Assembly (NCBI GenBank): GCA_905182525.1
Contig: CAJJBV010000003.1
Span: forward strand, 339,153-403,152
Reading direction: 5' to 3'
DNA: 64,000 nt
DNA from: Cryomorphaceae bacterium
Lineage (GTDB): Bacteria; Bacteroidota; Bacteroidia; Flavobacteriales_D; Parvicellaceae
Below the pieces are notes generated by a model. That model did not search any database, was not told the DNA's origin, and worked only from the letters and a program-made list of their open reading frames with translations. The number at the start of each line of letters is the position of its first letter. The first letter of the stretch is position 1. Positions 17,767-27,144 of the stretch are shown piece after piece. The position numbers and the translations under genes were made by a program.

Positions 17767-18663
17767 TTAATCATAAAAATCAGGTTTATACTTAATAATG
17801 GTAATCAAATTTGAAACTAAGTCTTGAGATAGTATAGTTTTTAGAATTAAAGTTGAAGGATCATATAAAAGCTCCTTATGAATCACTCTAACATTATCTT
17901 TATATTCATCAATAAAAGTAATATTTCCCCATTCATCATAATCGAATCTTATTTCCTTTTTAGGTAGAGCTGTTTCTTGTTTAAAATATTGAATAGATTT
18001 TAAAAACCCTTTGTCGTTGTATTGGTAATTTTCAAACTTTACTTTATTAGATATTAATAGTTTAGTCTGTATTTGAGCTAAATAATTTAAGTGATTGTAA
18101 TAATAGGTTTGTTCTTGATAGGGTCTTTGATTGCTATTTAAAGTAGTAATAATTAAAATTGAATCGTTTTCTTCATATAAATAACTTTCTTCAAAAATTA
18201 CAACTCGCTGATCTAAATTAAAATTCATTTTACTATTCGATGCATTTTTTTCTCTAGAATAAATTTGATTATATAGTTTTCCTTCATTATTATAATTTTT
18301 TGTGTAGGAGTAAAAACCATAAGGATCACTCATCCTCATAATAATATTTTTATTTTCTTGATTATATTCATAAAAAGTAAAAGAAGTATCCCCAACACTA
18401 TTTGAGCTTGTAGTTAAATAGTGAATGGTTAAATTCCCATTTTGATCAAATATATAAGCATCTTTTTTTGAAGTATTTCTTATAGATCCCAACTCTTTTT
18501 TAGAAGAAATTGTCCCAATAATTGATTTTAATTTTAGTGATCTTACATATTTTTCGTTAAAAAATGGAGTCTCAGTTAAAGCGTGTCCATACTCATTATT
18601 TATCATTTGACAAGCATATTGATTCACTAAAAAACAAAATAATAATACTAAGACTCTATTCAT
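17767..18663 (-). CDS. Secreted protein of unknown function with YD-like repeats
   Basis: A 298-residue protein with an N-terminal signal (MNRVLVLLFCFLVNQYAC); the cysteine is not in a canonical lipobox, so lipidation is uncertain. The body has repeated short beta-hairpin patterns of the RHS/YD sort: FDQNGNLTIHYL, NYNNEGKLYNQIY, QYNDKGFLKSIQYF and DYDEWGNITFIDEY. This suggests a beta-structured surface protein. It is much shorter than true RHS toxins and lacks a core RHS-associated motif or a toxin tail, so a toxin reading is not supported. It lies 11 bases downstream of the WYL regulator gene in the same run. Confidence 0.6.
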   Translation of the reverse strand: MNRVLVLLFCFLVNQYACQMINNEYGHALTETPFFNEKYVRSLKLKSIIGTISSKKELGSIRNTSKKDAYIFDQNGNLTIHYLTTSSNSVGDTSFTFYEYNQENKNIIMRMSDPYGFYSYTKNYNNEGKLYNQIYSREKNASNSKMNFNLDQRVVIFEESYLYEENDSILIITTLNSNQRPYQEQTYYYNHLNYLAQIQTKLLISNKVKFENYQYNDKGFLKSIQYFKQETALPKKEIRFDYDEWGNITFIDEYKDNVRVIHKELLYDPSTLILKTILSQDLVSNLITIIKYKPDFYD

Positions 18664-18674
18664 TTTTATTTAAG

Positions 18675-19691
18675 TTAATTATTATAGTTCTTGACTTGCT
18701 CTTTTAGATCTTTTAAAAGTTGACTTTTAAGAGTTAAAGGGGAAATTATTTTACAGTCTTTTCCAAAGCCCAAAAGAATCATTTTAAGTTCATAGGTTAT
18801 TAATAAATAATAAGAGAATATGTGGGTACCATCAGTCTTAATTTCTTTAATGTTTTGAGAATGGTGAATAGGTTGCGATTCTAAATATTTAGACAAGATT
18901 GGGTTTGCTTCAATGATAATTTCATTTGGAAGTTCATTGTAAACTGTAATCCCAATGGAATGCTTAAAATAATTATCAGGGGAAAATCCAGCATCAATAA
19001 TGTATTTTTGCTCGAGAACAATTGGATCATAAATCCTGTCGAGACCAAATGTTATTACCTTAGATCTAAGCTCACTTTTCCCAGTTAAATACCACCTGTT
19101 CCTGTATTCTTTTAATAAATATGGATGAACTCTTCTAATTGATTTCTCTTCTTTAGAGTAATTAAAATAGCTAAACTGAACAACTTTTTTATTTTTAATA
19201 GCATCTAACAAAAGCTCCAAGTTCTCATTTCCTCTAACGGTTGGTAGGCTTTCAAACTGGATTAATTGCTCTTCATTTTTCAAGTTACTTTTAGAGGAGC
19301 TAATCGCTCTATCTAAAATTTTTTGAATTGCAAATTCATACTGGCTAAAAAGACTTGTGTTTTTAAATTGATGAAGTATGGTTGAGGCTGCTTTTATGGC
19401 ATTAATATCTTTTTGTGTTAATGGAACATCATCCATAGAAAAATTCTTATCTAAATAGAGATAACCTCTTTCTTTTTTACTGTAGGCTATAGGAGCATCG
19501 TGCTCCATACGCATTGCAAATAAATCTTTTTCAATGGTAGAGTCGCATATGTGAGTTCCATCACTACTTCCAAATATTTCATCTTCACACAATTGTCTTA
19601 AATCTCTTTTACTTGGAAATGGATTATATTCGTTTCTAATAGCTCTATCTATAATTCTATATCTTAATAATGCATTTTTTATTGCTGGCAT
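18675..19691 (-). CDS. WYL-domain transcriptional regulator
   Basis: A 338-residue regulator. The first 85 or so residues form a helix-turn-helix region (RYRIIDRAIRNEYNPFPSKR ... CDSTIEKDLFAMRMEHDAPI). The middle and C-terminal parts form a WYL domain with VVQFSYFNYS, RRVHPYLLKEYRNRWYLTGK (the RWYL core) and ITFGLDRI. WYL proteins bind nucleotides or nucleic acid and act as regulators of DNA damage, metabolism or defence. It sits seven bases from the MBOAT gene and 12 from the next gene, so it probably shares a transcript with envelope genes and may regulate that run. No defence genes flank it. Confidence 0.88.
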   Translation of the reverse strand: MPAIKNALLRYRIIDRAIRNEYNPFPSKRDLRQLCEDEIFGSSDGTHICDSTIEKDLFAMRMEHDAPIAYSKKERGYLYLDKNFSMDDVPLTQKDINAIKAASTILHQFKNTSLFSQYEFAIQKILDRAISSSKSNLKNEEQLIQFESLPTVRGNENLELLLDAIKNKKVVQFSYFNYSKEEKSIRRVHPYLLKEYRNRWYLTGKSELRSKVITFGLDRIYDPIVLEQKYIIDAGFSPDNYFKHSIGITVYNELPNEIIIEANPILSKYLESQPIHHSQNIKEIKTDGTHIFSYYLLITYELKMILLGFGKDCKIISPLTLKSQLLKDLKEQVKNYNN

Positions 19692-19697
19692 AATTGA

Positions 19698-21428
19698 TTA
19701 AAATTGGAAATAAATGAATGGTTGTAAGCTTGTTGATGCTACCTGATACATGAAAAATATTGCAGTAAAGCAAACTAATAACTGTACAAAAACAGGGGAG
19801 GTAGAAAACTTTTCTCTGTACCAAAACTTAAATTTTTCAGGTATAAAGTGTATTAAAAAACCAATAATTATCACCAGAAAAACATTGCTATAAACTGCAA
19901 GAACGTCTCCTATTAAATCCCATTGGAAGTTGAAAAATAATTGATTCAAAATTTCATTAGCAGTAAACCATTCTGAAATTATATTGTGGCCTTGATCAAT
20001 TTCGTCCCATGAATTAATGGACCCACTTCTAAACCAAATCCTTGTGAATGTCACAAAATTAAAAGTGATAATAATTCCCCAAATTTTATTCCACCATTTA
20101 GATTTGTTTTTCCAAGGGCTTATTTTTTTCCATTGTTTATAAACAACAATTCCTAATCCATTCAAGGCTCCCCAAAGAACAAAATTCCAACTTGCTCCAT
20201 GCCACAAACCACCAATTAACATGGTGAGCATAATATTTATATTTGTTAGATACCATTTATTAAATTTTGGAAATAGCTCCCCTATCAATAAAGTGGAAAA
20301 TATAACAGAAAGTATTCCGAAAAGAAGTGCTAATGACCCGCTTATTAAATAAATGAAAATAACAATTAGTGATAATGAAACATAACTGAAAATTGATCCT
20401 CCTCTATTCCCTCCCATTGGAATATATAGATAATCTTTAAGCCAAGAAGACAAAGATATATGCCATCTTTTCCAGAACTCCCCGCAATTATCAGCTTTAT
20501 AAGGTGAATTAAAGTTCTTAGGAAGTCTAAATCCTAAAATTAAAGCTACTCCAATTGCTATATCTGTATATCCTGAAAAATCAGCATAAACTTGTAAGGA
20601 ATATCCATATAATGACATTAGATTTTCAAATCCTGAAAACATTCCGGGATTATCGAAAACTCTATCAACAAAATTTACTGCAATATAATCTGCAAGTAAA
20701 AACTTTTTCAGAAGTCCATTAATAATCCAAAATAATGCAAGTCCAAAATCTTTTCTGGATACATCATAGGGTTTGTAAATTTGAGGTATAAATTCCGAAG
20801 CTCTTACAATTGGTCCAGCAACTAATTGTGGGAAAAAAGAAACATAAAATCCAAAATCAAAAATGTTTTTAACGGGCTTTAATTTTTTTCTGAAAATGTC
20901 TATCGAATAAGACATCGTTTGAAAAGTATAAAATGAAATTCCTATAGGCAAAAGTATCTGATCTACTCTGAAACTAGATCCTGATATTTGATTTGTCAAT
21001 AGTGCAAAATGATTGATTGGGTGCCATTGTGATCCAATAATAGAATTAAAAGATTCAGCAAAAAAATATGCATATTTAAAATATACTAAAATAAGAAGGT
21101 TAATAGAAATACTTAATGCTAAATATATTTTTGCATTTCCTTCCTTTTTCGAATTATAAATTCCTTTCCCAATAAAAAAGTCTATAATAGTTGAGAACAG
21201 TAAAATAGAAAAGAAAAAACCACTTGTCTTAAAATAAAAATAAAGGCTCACAATAAATAGAAAAATACTTCTAAGCTTTATTTTTTTATACAAAAAACTA
21301 TAACCAATAAGTACCAATAAGAAGAATATCCAAAAAGGATATTCTGTAAATATCATAGGATGCTCTAGATGATTTGTAAATGGCGATAAAAGCCATTCAA
21401 AAAACTTATTTAAAGAAAACCTATCCAC
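19698..21428 (-). CDS. MBOAT-family membrane O-acyltransferase
   Basis: A 576-residue polytopic membrane protein of the AlgI/PatA/DltB type, which moves acyl groups (usually acetyl) across the inner membrane to extracytoplasmic glycans. There are about ten hydrophobic segments. The conserved blocks are QTMSYSIDIFRKK, FPQLVAGPIVRA, YADFSGYTDIAIG, FNSPYKADNCGEFWKRWHIS, DYLYIPMGGNRGG and the active-site His motif GGLWHGASWNFVLWG. The start is a GTG at 21428 that overlaps the upstream SGNH gene stop by eight bases. Two SGNH proteins and a LysM protein immediately upstream are the usual kind of partner for transferring the acyl group to the final glycan. Whether the target is peptidoglycan or an exopolysaccharide is not decided by the sequence. 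Confidence 0.92.
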   Translation of the reverse strand: MDRFSLNKFFEWLLSPFTNHLEHPMIFTEYPFWIFFLLVLIGYSFLYKKIKLRSIFLFIVSLYFYFKTSGFFFSILLFSTIIDFFIGKGIYNSKKEGNAKIYLALSISINLLILVYFKYAYFFAESFNSIIGSQWHPINHFALLTNQISGSSFRVDQILLPIGISFYTFQTMSYSIDIFRKKLKPVKNIFDFGFYVSFFPQLVAGPIVRASEFIPQIYKPYDVSRKDFGLALFWIINGLLKKFLLADYIAVNFVDRVFDNPGMFSGFENLMSLYGYSLQVYADFSGYTDIAIGVALILGFRLPKNFNSPYKADNCGEFWKRWHISLSSWLKDYLYIPMGGNRGGSIFSYVSLSLIVIFIYLISGSLALLFGILSVIFSTLLIGELFPKFNKWYLTNINIMLTMLIGGLWHGASWNFVLWGALNGLGIVVYKQWKKISPWKNKSKWWNKIWGIIITFNFVTFTRIWFRSGSINSWDEIDQGHNIISEWFTANEILNQLFFNFQWDLIGDVLAVYSNVFLVIIIGFLIHFIPEKFKFWYREKFSTSPVFVQLLVCFTAIFFMYQVASTSLQPFIYFQF

Positions 21429-22653
21429 GCTTATTTGTATGGTTTTTATATGATTTCATAATTGCTTCAAATAACAAGTCTGCCATTAAATTATATCCCT
21501 TATAATTTAAATGTATTAAATCTTCTTTTGCCAATCTATTGGTTTCCCATTTTTTAATAGAGTTTAACCCTCCCATAATTTCAAACATATCCCACACTGC
21601 AAATGATTTATTTTTAGTGAGTTCAAACATTACTTCTCTTGCTTGAAAAACTCTTTTATTTGGATATTCTTTTTTATAATAGCTGTCATTGTTGGTAGTA
21701 AATAAAATTGCTGTATTTGGGTTCGCTTTTTGTACTATCTGAATTAATGAATCATAATTTTTAAAATAAAAATCTTTTGAAAATCCTTCTTCATAGGCGT
21801 CGTTAATTCCAATTGAGAATATAACCAAATCTGGGATTATTAAGCTTAATTGTTTTTCTAAAAATTCACACCTTAAATAGCTTGGGACACTTGCTCCATT
21901 TACTCCAATAGAATGATAAGATATTCCATTTTTATTATTGTCTAAACGAAACCCAAAAAAATAAAATTTTGATTCTAGGTTCTCTTTTTTCTTGATTAAA
22001 AAACTCAATGAATCAACTGGAGAAGAAAATTTATACTTTATATATCCATTAAATTTTTTTGTTTTTATTTTAATACTAGGATCTAGAATTGTTCTGATTT
22101 CATAATTCGTATTAGAATCTTCAAAGAATAAATCAATTTCTTGAAAAGAATTGTAGCTATTCTTAGGATTATTATACCAAATATTAATTATTGAAGAATC
22201 ATCTAAGAGTTCTGCCCTTGCCCCAGTTAATCCAAAAGGTCCTCGATGGTAGTTTACTGAATTTCTGAATCCATCCCATTTACCTGAATGAGATGTTTTT
22301 ATAACATGAGAACTGTTGGAATTTATTAAACTAAATGGGAAAAAAAAACCTCTACCAGAATTATTATAGGGAAGAGAATGCTGAAAATTTTCCCTCATTC
22401 TATTAGACCAGATATCGGCTTGAATATGCGACCCTCCGAAGTGGACAATATTTATATTCTTATCACCATCTTTATACTGCTTATCCAGCTTTTCAAAAAA
22501 CCTATTCCATGTTTTATGCCCATAAATCTGTAAATTATTTAACTCTTGATTAATAAACGGGTATTTATTATAATTGATAGGATAAAACTGTCCAAAAACA
22601 TTAAAAAAGTTTAAAAACAAAAAACAAAATATAAAGATCATATTCCTAATCAT
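21421..22653 (-). CDS. SGNH-type acyltransferase/esterase partner of the MBOAT protein (second copy)
   Basis: A 410-residue exported protein. I start at the ATG at 22653 (MIRNMIFIFCFLFLNFFNVFG, a signal peptide), which overlaps the previous stop by eight bases; a TTG at 22683 would add ten residues. Block I is VHFGGSHIQAD, where Gly replaces the Asp of the classic GDS but the Ser remains. Block III is FSIGINDAYEE (GxND). Block V is the terminal LIHLNYKGYNL with His. The order matches AlgX/PatB-like SGNH proteins that finish O-acetyl transfer or remove acetyl groups in the periplasm. It is the immediate upstream neighbour of the MBOAT gene, with overlap, indicating a complex or a coupled pathway. 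Confidence 0.82.
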   Translation of the reverse strand: MIRNMIFIFCFLFLNFFNVFGQFYPINYNKYPFINQELNNLQIYGHKTWNRFFEKLDKQYKDGDKNINIVHFGGSHIQADIWSNRMRENFQHSLPYNNSGRGFFFPFSLINSNSSHVIKTSHSGKWDGFRNSVNYHRGPFGLTGARAELLDDSSIINIWYNNPKNSYNSFQEIDLFFEDSNTNYEIRTILDPSIKIKTKKFNGYIKYKFSSPVDSLSFLIKKKENLESKFYFFGFRLDNNKNGISYHSIGVNGASVPSYLRCEFLEKQLSLIIPDLVIFSIGINDAYEEGFSKDFYFKNYDSLIQIVQKANPNTAILFTTNNDSYYKKEYPNKRVFQAREVMFELTKNKSFAVWDMFEIMGGLNSIKKWETNRLAKEDLIHLNYKGYNLMADLLFEAIMKSYKNHTNKRG

Positions 22654-24085
22654 CTTTATGAGTTTGATAGTTTTTGTAGTCAATCATAAAGTCTTCAATA
22701 AAATAATCTGCAATTTTTCTTGCTCCAGCATTTGTAAAATGAATATAGTCCCTAGCAGCTAGGGATGGTTTTTCTTTTACCCATTTTTGAATGGAATTCT
22801 CACCCCCCATATTTAAATACATATCCCAAAAACAAGAATTGGTTTCAAAAGCTGCTTTTTTAAGGGCCTTAATTACATCTTCTAGCAAAGGATAAGTAAT
22901 AAGTTTTGTTTTTTGTTTTTTTGCCATATCAGCAGGTCCAATAATCAATACTAGTGCATTTGGATTTATTCTTTTTAATTTTAAAATTTGTTTTTTAAAG
23001 TAGTTTCCATATTTAACAGCTCTTTCTTTAGATTTTATGTAAGGAATAGTATTTCCTCCAAATTCCAAAATAAATAAATCTGGTGAAAGCAATTTTTGCA
23101 TTTGACTTAATGAGGAGTAATTAACTTTAGAAAATTCTGTTCCTGAAGCGCCTCTAAGTGGAATATTATCTATAATAACTCCATTTTCTCCTTCTAAAGA
23201 AACCCCATATATCTCAGGACTTTTATTAGAAGAAAACTGTAATTTCATTGATTTTGGAGTTTCACTAAAGTCTAATCTTTTTAAGGTGATTTCATTGGTC
23301 TTTGACAAAGTATCAATGTGAAAAATAGAATCATTCAAAAGTAGTCTAAATGTGACTTTTTCTTTCGCAGAATAGTATAGTTTAAGTTTTTTATAATTTC
23401 TGCATAATTTATAAGATTTATTGGGTATGTTAATAGTTATATCTGCATTGAAAAGAGAATTTGAATCACTTAAAAGAGTATCAAATTTTATTTTACAAAA
23501 AGAAAATAAAGCTCCATAGTTTTTGTGGTTAATCGTTTTGTCAATGTACGGGCCAAATCCAGTTTTTCTAACCCAATTTTTAGAAACTGTATTATTTATA
23601 CTGATTTTTTTAGTAGCTGGAATAACCGGGAATAACCCTGCCCCATTACCTCCAAATTCTCTTTGAAGTCTTTGTCTTAGCCTGCCTGAAATTCTATCCC
23701 CTTCAATTTGAGAGTCTCCATAATGCATTATTCTAACTTTCTTATTTTTAGCATTTTCTAACTTTTTAAAGAATGGATACAGAATACTTAGATTATTGTT
23801 TGGATACTGTATGCGTTTTGAATAAAAAGTTACAGAATCTTTAAATCTTTTTTCTTGGATATGGATTAGCTTTATTAAACTATCTTGAATTTTATTTTCA
23901 ACCTTATTAATAGAATCTTGATTTATAATTACTAGTTTTTTTTCAATAATAACAATAGGTAGGTCTTTTTGAAACTCTTCTTTAGAAATGAAATTTAATT
24001 TCATATCGTTAATGTGAACCCCAGTCTTGGGAAATACCAAAAACAGAATTAAAACAAGACTAATGAGTCCTATCAAAAAAATCAA
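22646..24085 (-). CDS. SGNH-type acyltransferase/esterase (first copy), membrane-anchored
   Basis: A 479-residue protein with an N-terminal membrane anchor (LIFLIGLISLVLILFLVFP) and a periplasmic SGNH domain. Block I is IMHYGDSQIEGDRISGRL with the nucleophile Ser. Block III is LEFGGNTIPYI, and block V is DYIHFTNAGARKIADYF with the catalytic Asp-His pair. The shared internal phrase MGG(E/L)NSI(Q/K)KW shows that it is paralogous to the next SGNH gene. The predicted start is a TTG at 24085; no ATG occurs in frame between the upstream stop and the anchor, so the start is uncertain. It is one of four adjacent genes of the O-acylation cassette. Confidence 0.8.
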   Translation of the reverse strand: MIFLIGLISLVLILFLVFPKTGVHINDMKLNFISKEEFQKDLPIVIIEKKLVIINQDSINKVENKIQDSLIKLIHIQEKRFKDSVTFYSKRIQYPNNNLSILYPFFKKLENAKNKKVRIMHYGDSQIEGDRISGRLRQRLQREFGGNGAGLFPVIPATKKISINNTVSKNWVRKTGFGPYIDKTINHKNYGALFSFCKIKFDTLLSDSNSLFNADITINIPNKSYKLCRNYKKLKLYYSAKEKVTFRLLLNDSIFHIDTLSKTNEITLKRLDFSETPKSMKLQFSSNKSPEIYGVSLEGENGVIIDNIPLRGASGTEFSKVNYSSLSQMQKLLSPDLFILEFGGNTIPYIKSKERAVKYGNYFKKQILKLKRINPNALVLIIGPADMAKKQKTKLITYPLLEDVIKALKKAAFETNSCFWDMYLNMGGENSIQKWVKEKPSLAARDYIHFTNAGARKIADYFIEDFMIDYKNYQTHKDD

Positions 24086-24099
24086 TGGGTAAAATGGTG

Positions 24100-25329
24100 T
24101 TATTTGTGTATTATTTTTAATTTTTGTTGGTTATTTAGTTCCTGGTAATTATTGTATTTACAAATTTTCTTAATTGTATTTTGTGGGAATTCTTCTACTA
24201 GTTCCCAAAAATATTTTTGTTTATTAACGGAATATAAATAAATATTTTCATTGTCTTTTTTAGACTTTGAAAATAGTGTTAATTTCTGTTCTTGATATAT
24301 CATACTATTGGACAAATTATTCCACTTCATTAAATCTTCCATTGAAACATTATTATCTATAGCTATTTGACCTAAAACATCTCCATATTTTACTTTATAT
24401 ATTATATTGGTAGAAATGGGTTCTGGATTATAAAATAAATCTTTTAGCATAGAATCTTGAAAAGCTATGATTTTGTCTTCATATTTTAAAATGAAATTAC
24501 CCATGTTTTCCTGTAATGTAATTTTATATTTTTTGGGGAGGACTTGACCAATTAAAAATGGGTTTTTTTTATTTATTTCTTTAAAGTTTAAAACCTTAAA
24601 ATGAGAAATGGCATCAAATAAAATATCTTCTTTAAATGTGAAATTTAATAAAGTCTCTTGACTTTTATTAGGGAGATTTTTATTTTCTTTAATCTCTATT
24701 TGACTTAGCCAATTAATTAAATTAATGTTAAATAGATATTTATTTTCAATTAGTTTTTTTGCTACAACCCATTTATTGGATTTAGCTTTGTTAATTATAT
24801 TAGAGACATAGTTTGGAGAAGTAATGAATGCTAATAAAGTCCAATTATCTGATTTATACTTTTTAGAAAAGGTCTTTAGAAGCTCTACAGCTGCTATAGT
24901 TGCTACTTTATCGTTTAACCTTTCATCAATATAATTATTCATGGTTAGTCCTTTATTTAGGGCTGCGATAAAGCTTAATGCCCATATTCCACGAGCTGAA
25001 AACTCACTTTTATGATTTGTTTGGTAACCAGAAATAACTAACGGAAGGCAAGAAAAAGAAGGTGGTAATTTATTAGCTTTTATAATAGAATCTATATAAT
25101 AATATTTAGTGTTTTTTTGACTTAAAAGAAAATTTAATTTATTTAAATAAGAACCTGATATATCAAGTGTTTCAGTTAAATCTTTAAAATTATTTTTATT
25201 GACTTTAGAGGTCTTTATTTTCGATATATCAAATAAGAACAAATCCTTGTTTGTTTGACCATGAAAAAAATTAAGACTAAAAGAAAATATTAACTGAAAA
25301 AAAATAGGTTTGACTATTAAAGTTCTCAT
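24100..25329 (-). CDS. LysM protein with a degenerate lytic-transglycosylase domain
   Basis: A 409-residue exported protein (signal to about residue 24). Residues 85-180 align with the MltD-type lytic transglycosylase domain: LPPSFSCLPLV, ARGIWALSF, KGLTMNNYIDERLND and ATIAAVELLKTF. The catalytic Glu of the family phrase PLVESGF is replaced: here it is PLVISGY, Ile at residue 99. The GLWQ block reads GIWA, and the YNxG block near residues 168-178 is lost. A LysM peptidoglycan-binding domain (YKVKYGDVLGQIAIDNNVSM) occupies about residues 310-353, and a degenerate second one may end the protein. I infer a peptidoglycan-binding pseudoenzyme, not a hydrolase. It is the first gene of the cassette with the two SGNH proteins and the MBOAT transferase. 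Confidence 0.78.
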   Translation of the reverse strand: MRTLIVKPIFFQLIFSFSLNFFHGQTNKDLFLFDISKIKTSKVNKNNFKDLTETLDISGSYLNKLNFLLSQKNTKYYYIDSIIKANKLPPSFSCLPLVISGYQTNHKSEFSARGIWALSFIAALNKGLTMNNYIDERLNDKVATIAAVELLKTFSKKYKSDNWTLLAFITSPNYVSNIINKAKSNKWVVAKKLIENKYLFNINLINWLSQIEIKENKNLPNKSQETLLNFTFKEDILFDAISHFKVLNFKEINKKNPFLIGQVLPKKYKITLQENMGNFILKYEDKIIAFQDSMLKDLFYNPEPISTNIIYKVKYGDVLGQIAIDNNVSMEDLMKWNNLSNSMIYQEQKLTLFSKSKKDNENIYLYSVNKQKYFWELVEEFPQNTIKKICKYNNYQELNNQQKLKIIHK

Positions 25330-25431
25330 TTTACAGTATTATACTTGTTGAAAACATTAATCGTTAAATTATTTAAGTGTTTGTAGACCTAAATTTAGTT
25401 ATTGTGTAATAAGAAAATTAAAAAATTAGAA

Positions 25432-27133
25432 TTAATTATACCATGTTTGTACTTCATCTAGAGTTATAGGAGGTATCTCCAGTTTATTTTTTTTTCTAAA
25501 TCCATTTAGCTTTTGATGTACTGCAGTTGGTTTTGCATCTAAAAGTAAATCTTTGGAAGTGTAACCGCTTTGGTAAATTGGATCAATCCATTGAACTGGA
25601 ATATTTATTTCTAAAAACTCTTTTTTGTTTGGACCAGTATCCCATTTTTCAGGTTTCATTTGAGGAAAAAATAAAACTTCTTGAATAGATGATTGGTTGC
25701 ATAAAAACATAACCAATCTATCAATTCCAATTCCCATACCGGAAGTTGGTGGCATTCCGTATTCTAGAGCTCTAACAAAGTCTAAATCAATAAACATTGC
25801 CTCATCATCTCCTTTTTTAGCCAAATTCACTTGTTGCTCAAACCTTTCTTTTTGGTCTATTGGGTCATTTAATTCCGAATAAGCATTTGCAAGTTCTTTT
25901 CCATTAACCATTAACTCAAATCTTTCTGTGAGCTCTGGGTTGTCTCTGTGTTTCTTACATAACGGAGACATTTCTACTGGATAATCTGTGATAAATGTTG
26001 GCTGAATATATTTACTCTCGCACTTCTCTGAGAAAATTTCATCAATTAGCTTCCCCTTCCCCATAGATTCTAACACTTCAATGTCAAGAGATTTGCATGT
26101 ATCTCTTAATTCACTTTCGCTCATTTTAGAAATATCAATCCCTGTATGCTCTTTAATAGAATCTATCATTGATATCCTTTTAAAAGGCTTCTTAAAACTT
26201 ACCTTCTTTTCCCCAATCTGAATTTCAGTTGTTCCTAATACATCCATGCATATATGTTCCAACATATCCTCGGTAAAGTTCATCATCCAATTGTAGTCTT
26301 TGTAAGCTACATAAATTTCCATTTGAGTAAACTCAGGATTATGAGTTCTGTCCATCCCTTCATTTCTAAAATCTTTTGCAAATTCATAAACCCCTTCAAA
26401 GCCTCCTACAATCAGCTCTTTTAAGATATAGTTCATTAGCAACTCTTAAATATAGTGGAACATCCAATGCATTATGGTGTGTTATAAAAGGTCGTGCAGC
26501 TGCACCCCCAGGAATAGTTTGTAATATCGGAGTTTCTACCTCTAAATATTCTTTTTGATTCAAAAAATTTCTCATTGAATTAATAATCTTAGTTCTTTTG
26601 AGAAAAGTTTCTTTTACGCTTTCATTAAGTACAAGATCTACATATCTTCTTCTGTATCTTAATTCAGGATCCTTAAAAGCATCATGAGTAACCCCTTGAG
26701 CATCAATTTTAGGTTGTGGTAAAGGTTTAAGAGATTTACTTAACAAATGTATTTTTTCTGCATTAACAGAAATCTCCCCAACCATTGTTTTAAAAACTTT
26801 TCCCTCAATTCCAATAATATCTCCAAGGTCTAACCACTTTTTAAAAACATCATTGTACATTGATTTGTCTTCATTAGGGCAAATTATATCTCTATTAAAA
26901 TAAATCTGTATTTTACCTTTAGAATCTTGAATAGTTCCAAAACTTGCTTTTCCTTGAATTTTTCTTCTCATCAACCTTCCGGCAATAACTACATTTTCTC
27001 CTTCGTTAAAATTTTCTAGAATTTGCAAGGAAGAGTGAGAAATTTTAAACTCTGGAGCTGGATATGGATTAATTCCGTAATCAATGATTTTTTGAAGACT
27101 TTCTCTTCTAATCTGTTCTTGTTCTGATAGCAT
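25432..27133 (-). CDS. lysS: Lysyl-tRNA synthetase, class II (one frameshift)
   Basis: About 566 residues after frame joining; it charges tRNA-Lys. The N-terminal OB-fold anticodon domain is seen in [19 protein letters not shown]. Class II motif 2 surrounds [18 protein letters not shown], and motif 3 is [13 protein letters not shown]. The C-terminus extends past the usual end (about 505 residues) by about 60, an extension known in Bacteroidota LysS. The frame changes at about 26415: one frame ends [12 protein letters not shown] and the other resumes [13 protein letters not shown], whereas the conserved family phrase is [14 protein letters not shown]. Because the enzyme is essential, this is almost certainly a one-base sequence error. 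It follows the stress-protein gene by 11 bases. Confidence 0.93.
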
Positions 27134-27144
27134 TTATTATGAAT

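Noticed and set aside
17767..18663. RHS-type toxin
   Set aside because: The YD-like repeats are few, the protein is only 298 residues and neither the RHS core nor a toxin domain or immunity gene is present.
18675..19691. Defence-island regulator (WYL, BrxR/CapW type)
   Set aside because: No restriction, BREX, CBASS or other defence genes flank it; neighbours are envelope and metabolic genes.
25432..27133. Two separate genes in the lysyl-tRNA synthetase region
   Set aside because: The pieces join exactly at the conserved [14 protein letters not shown] motif, so this is one gene with a base error.
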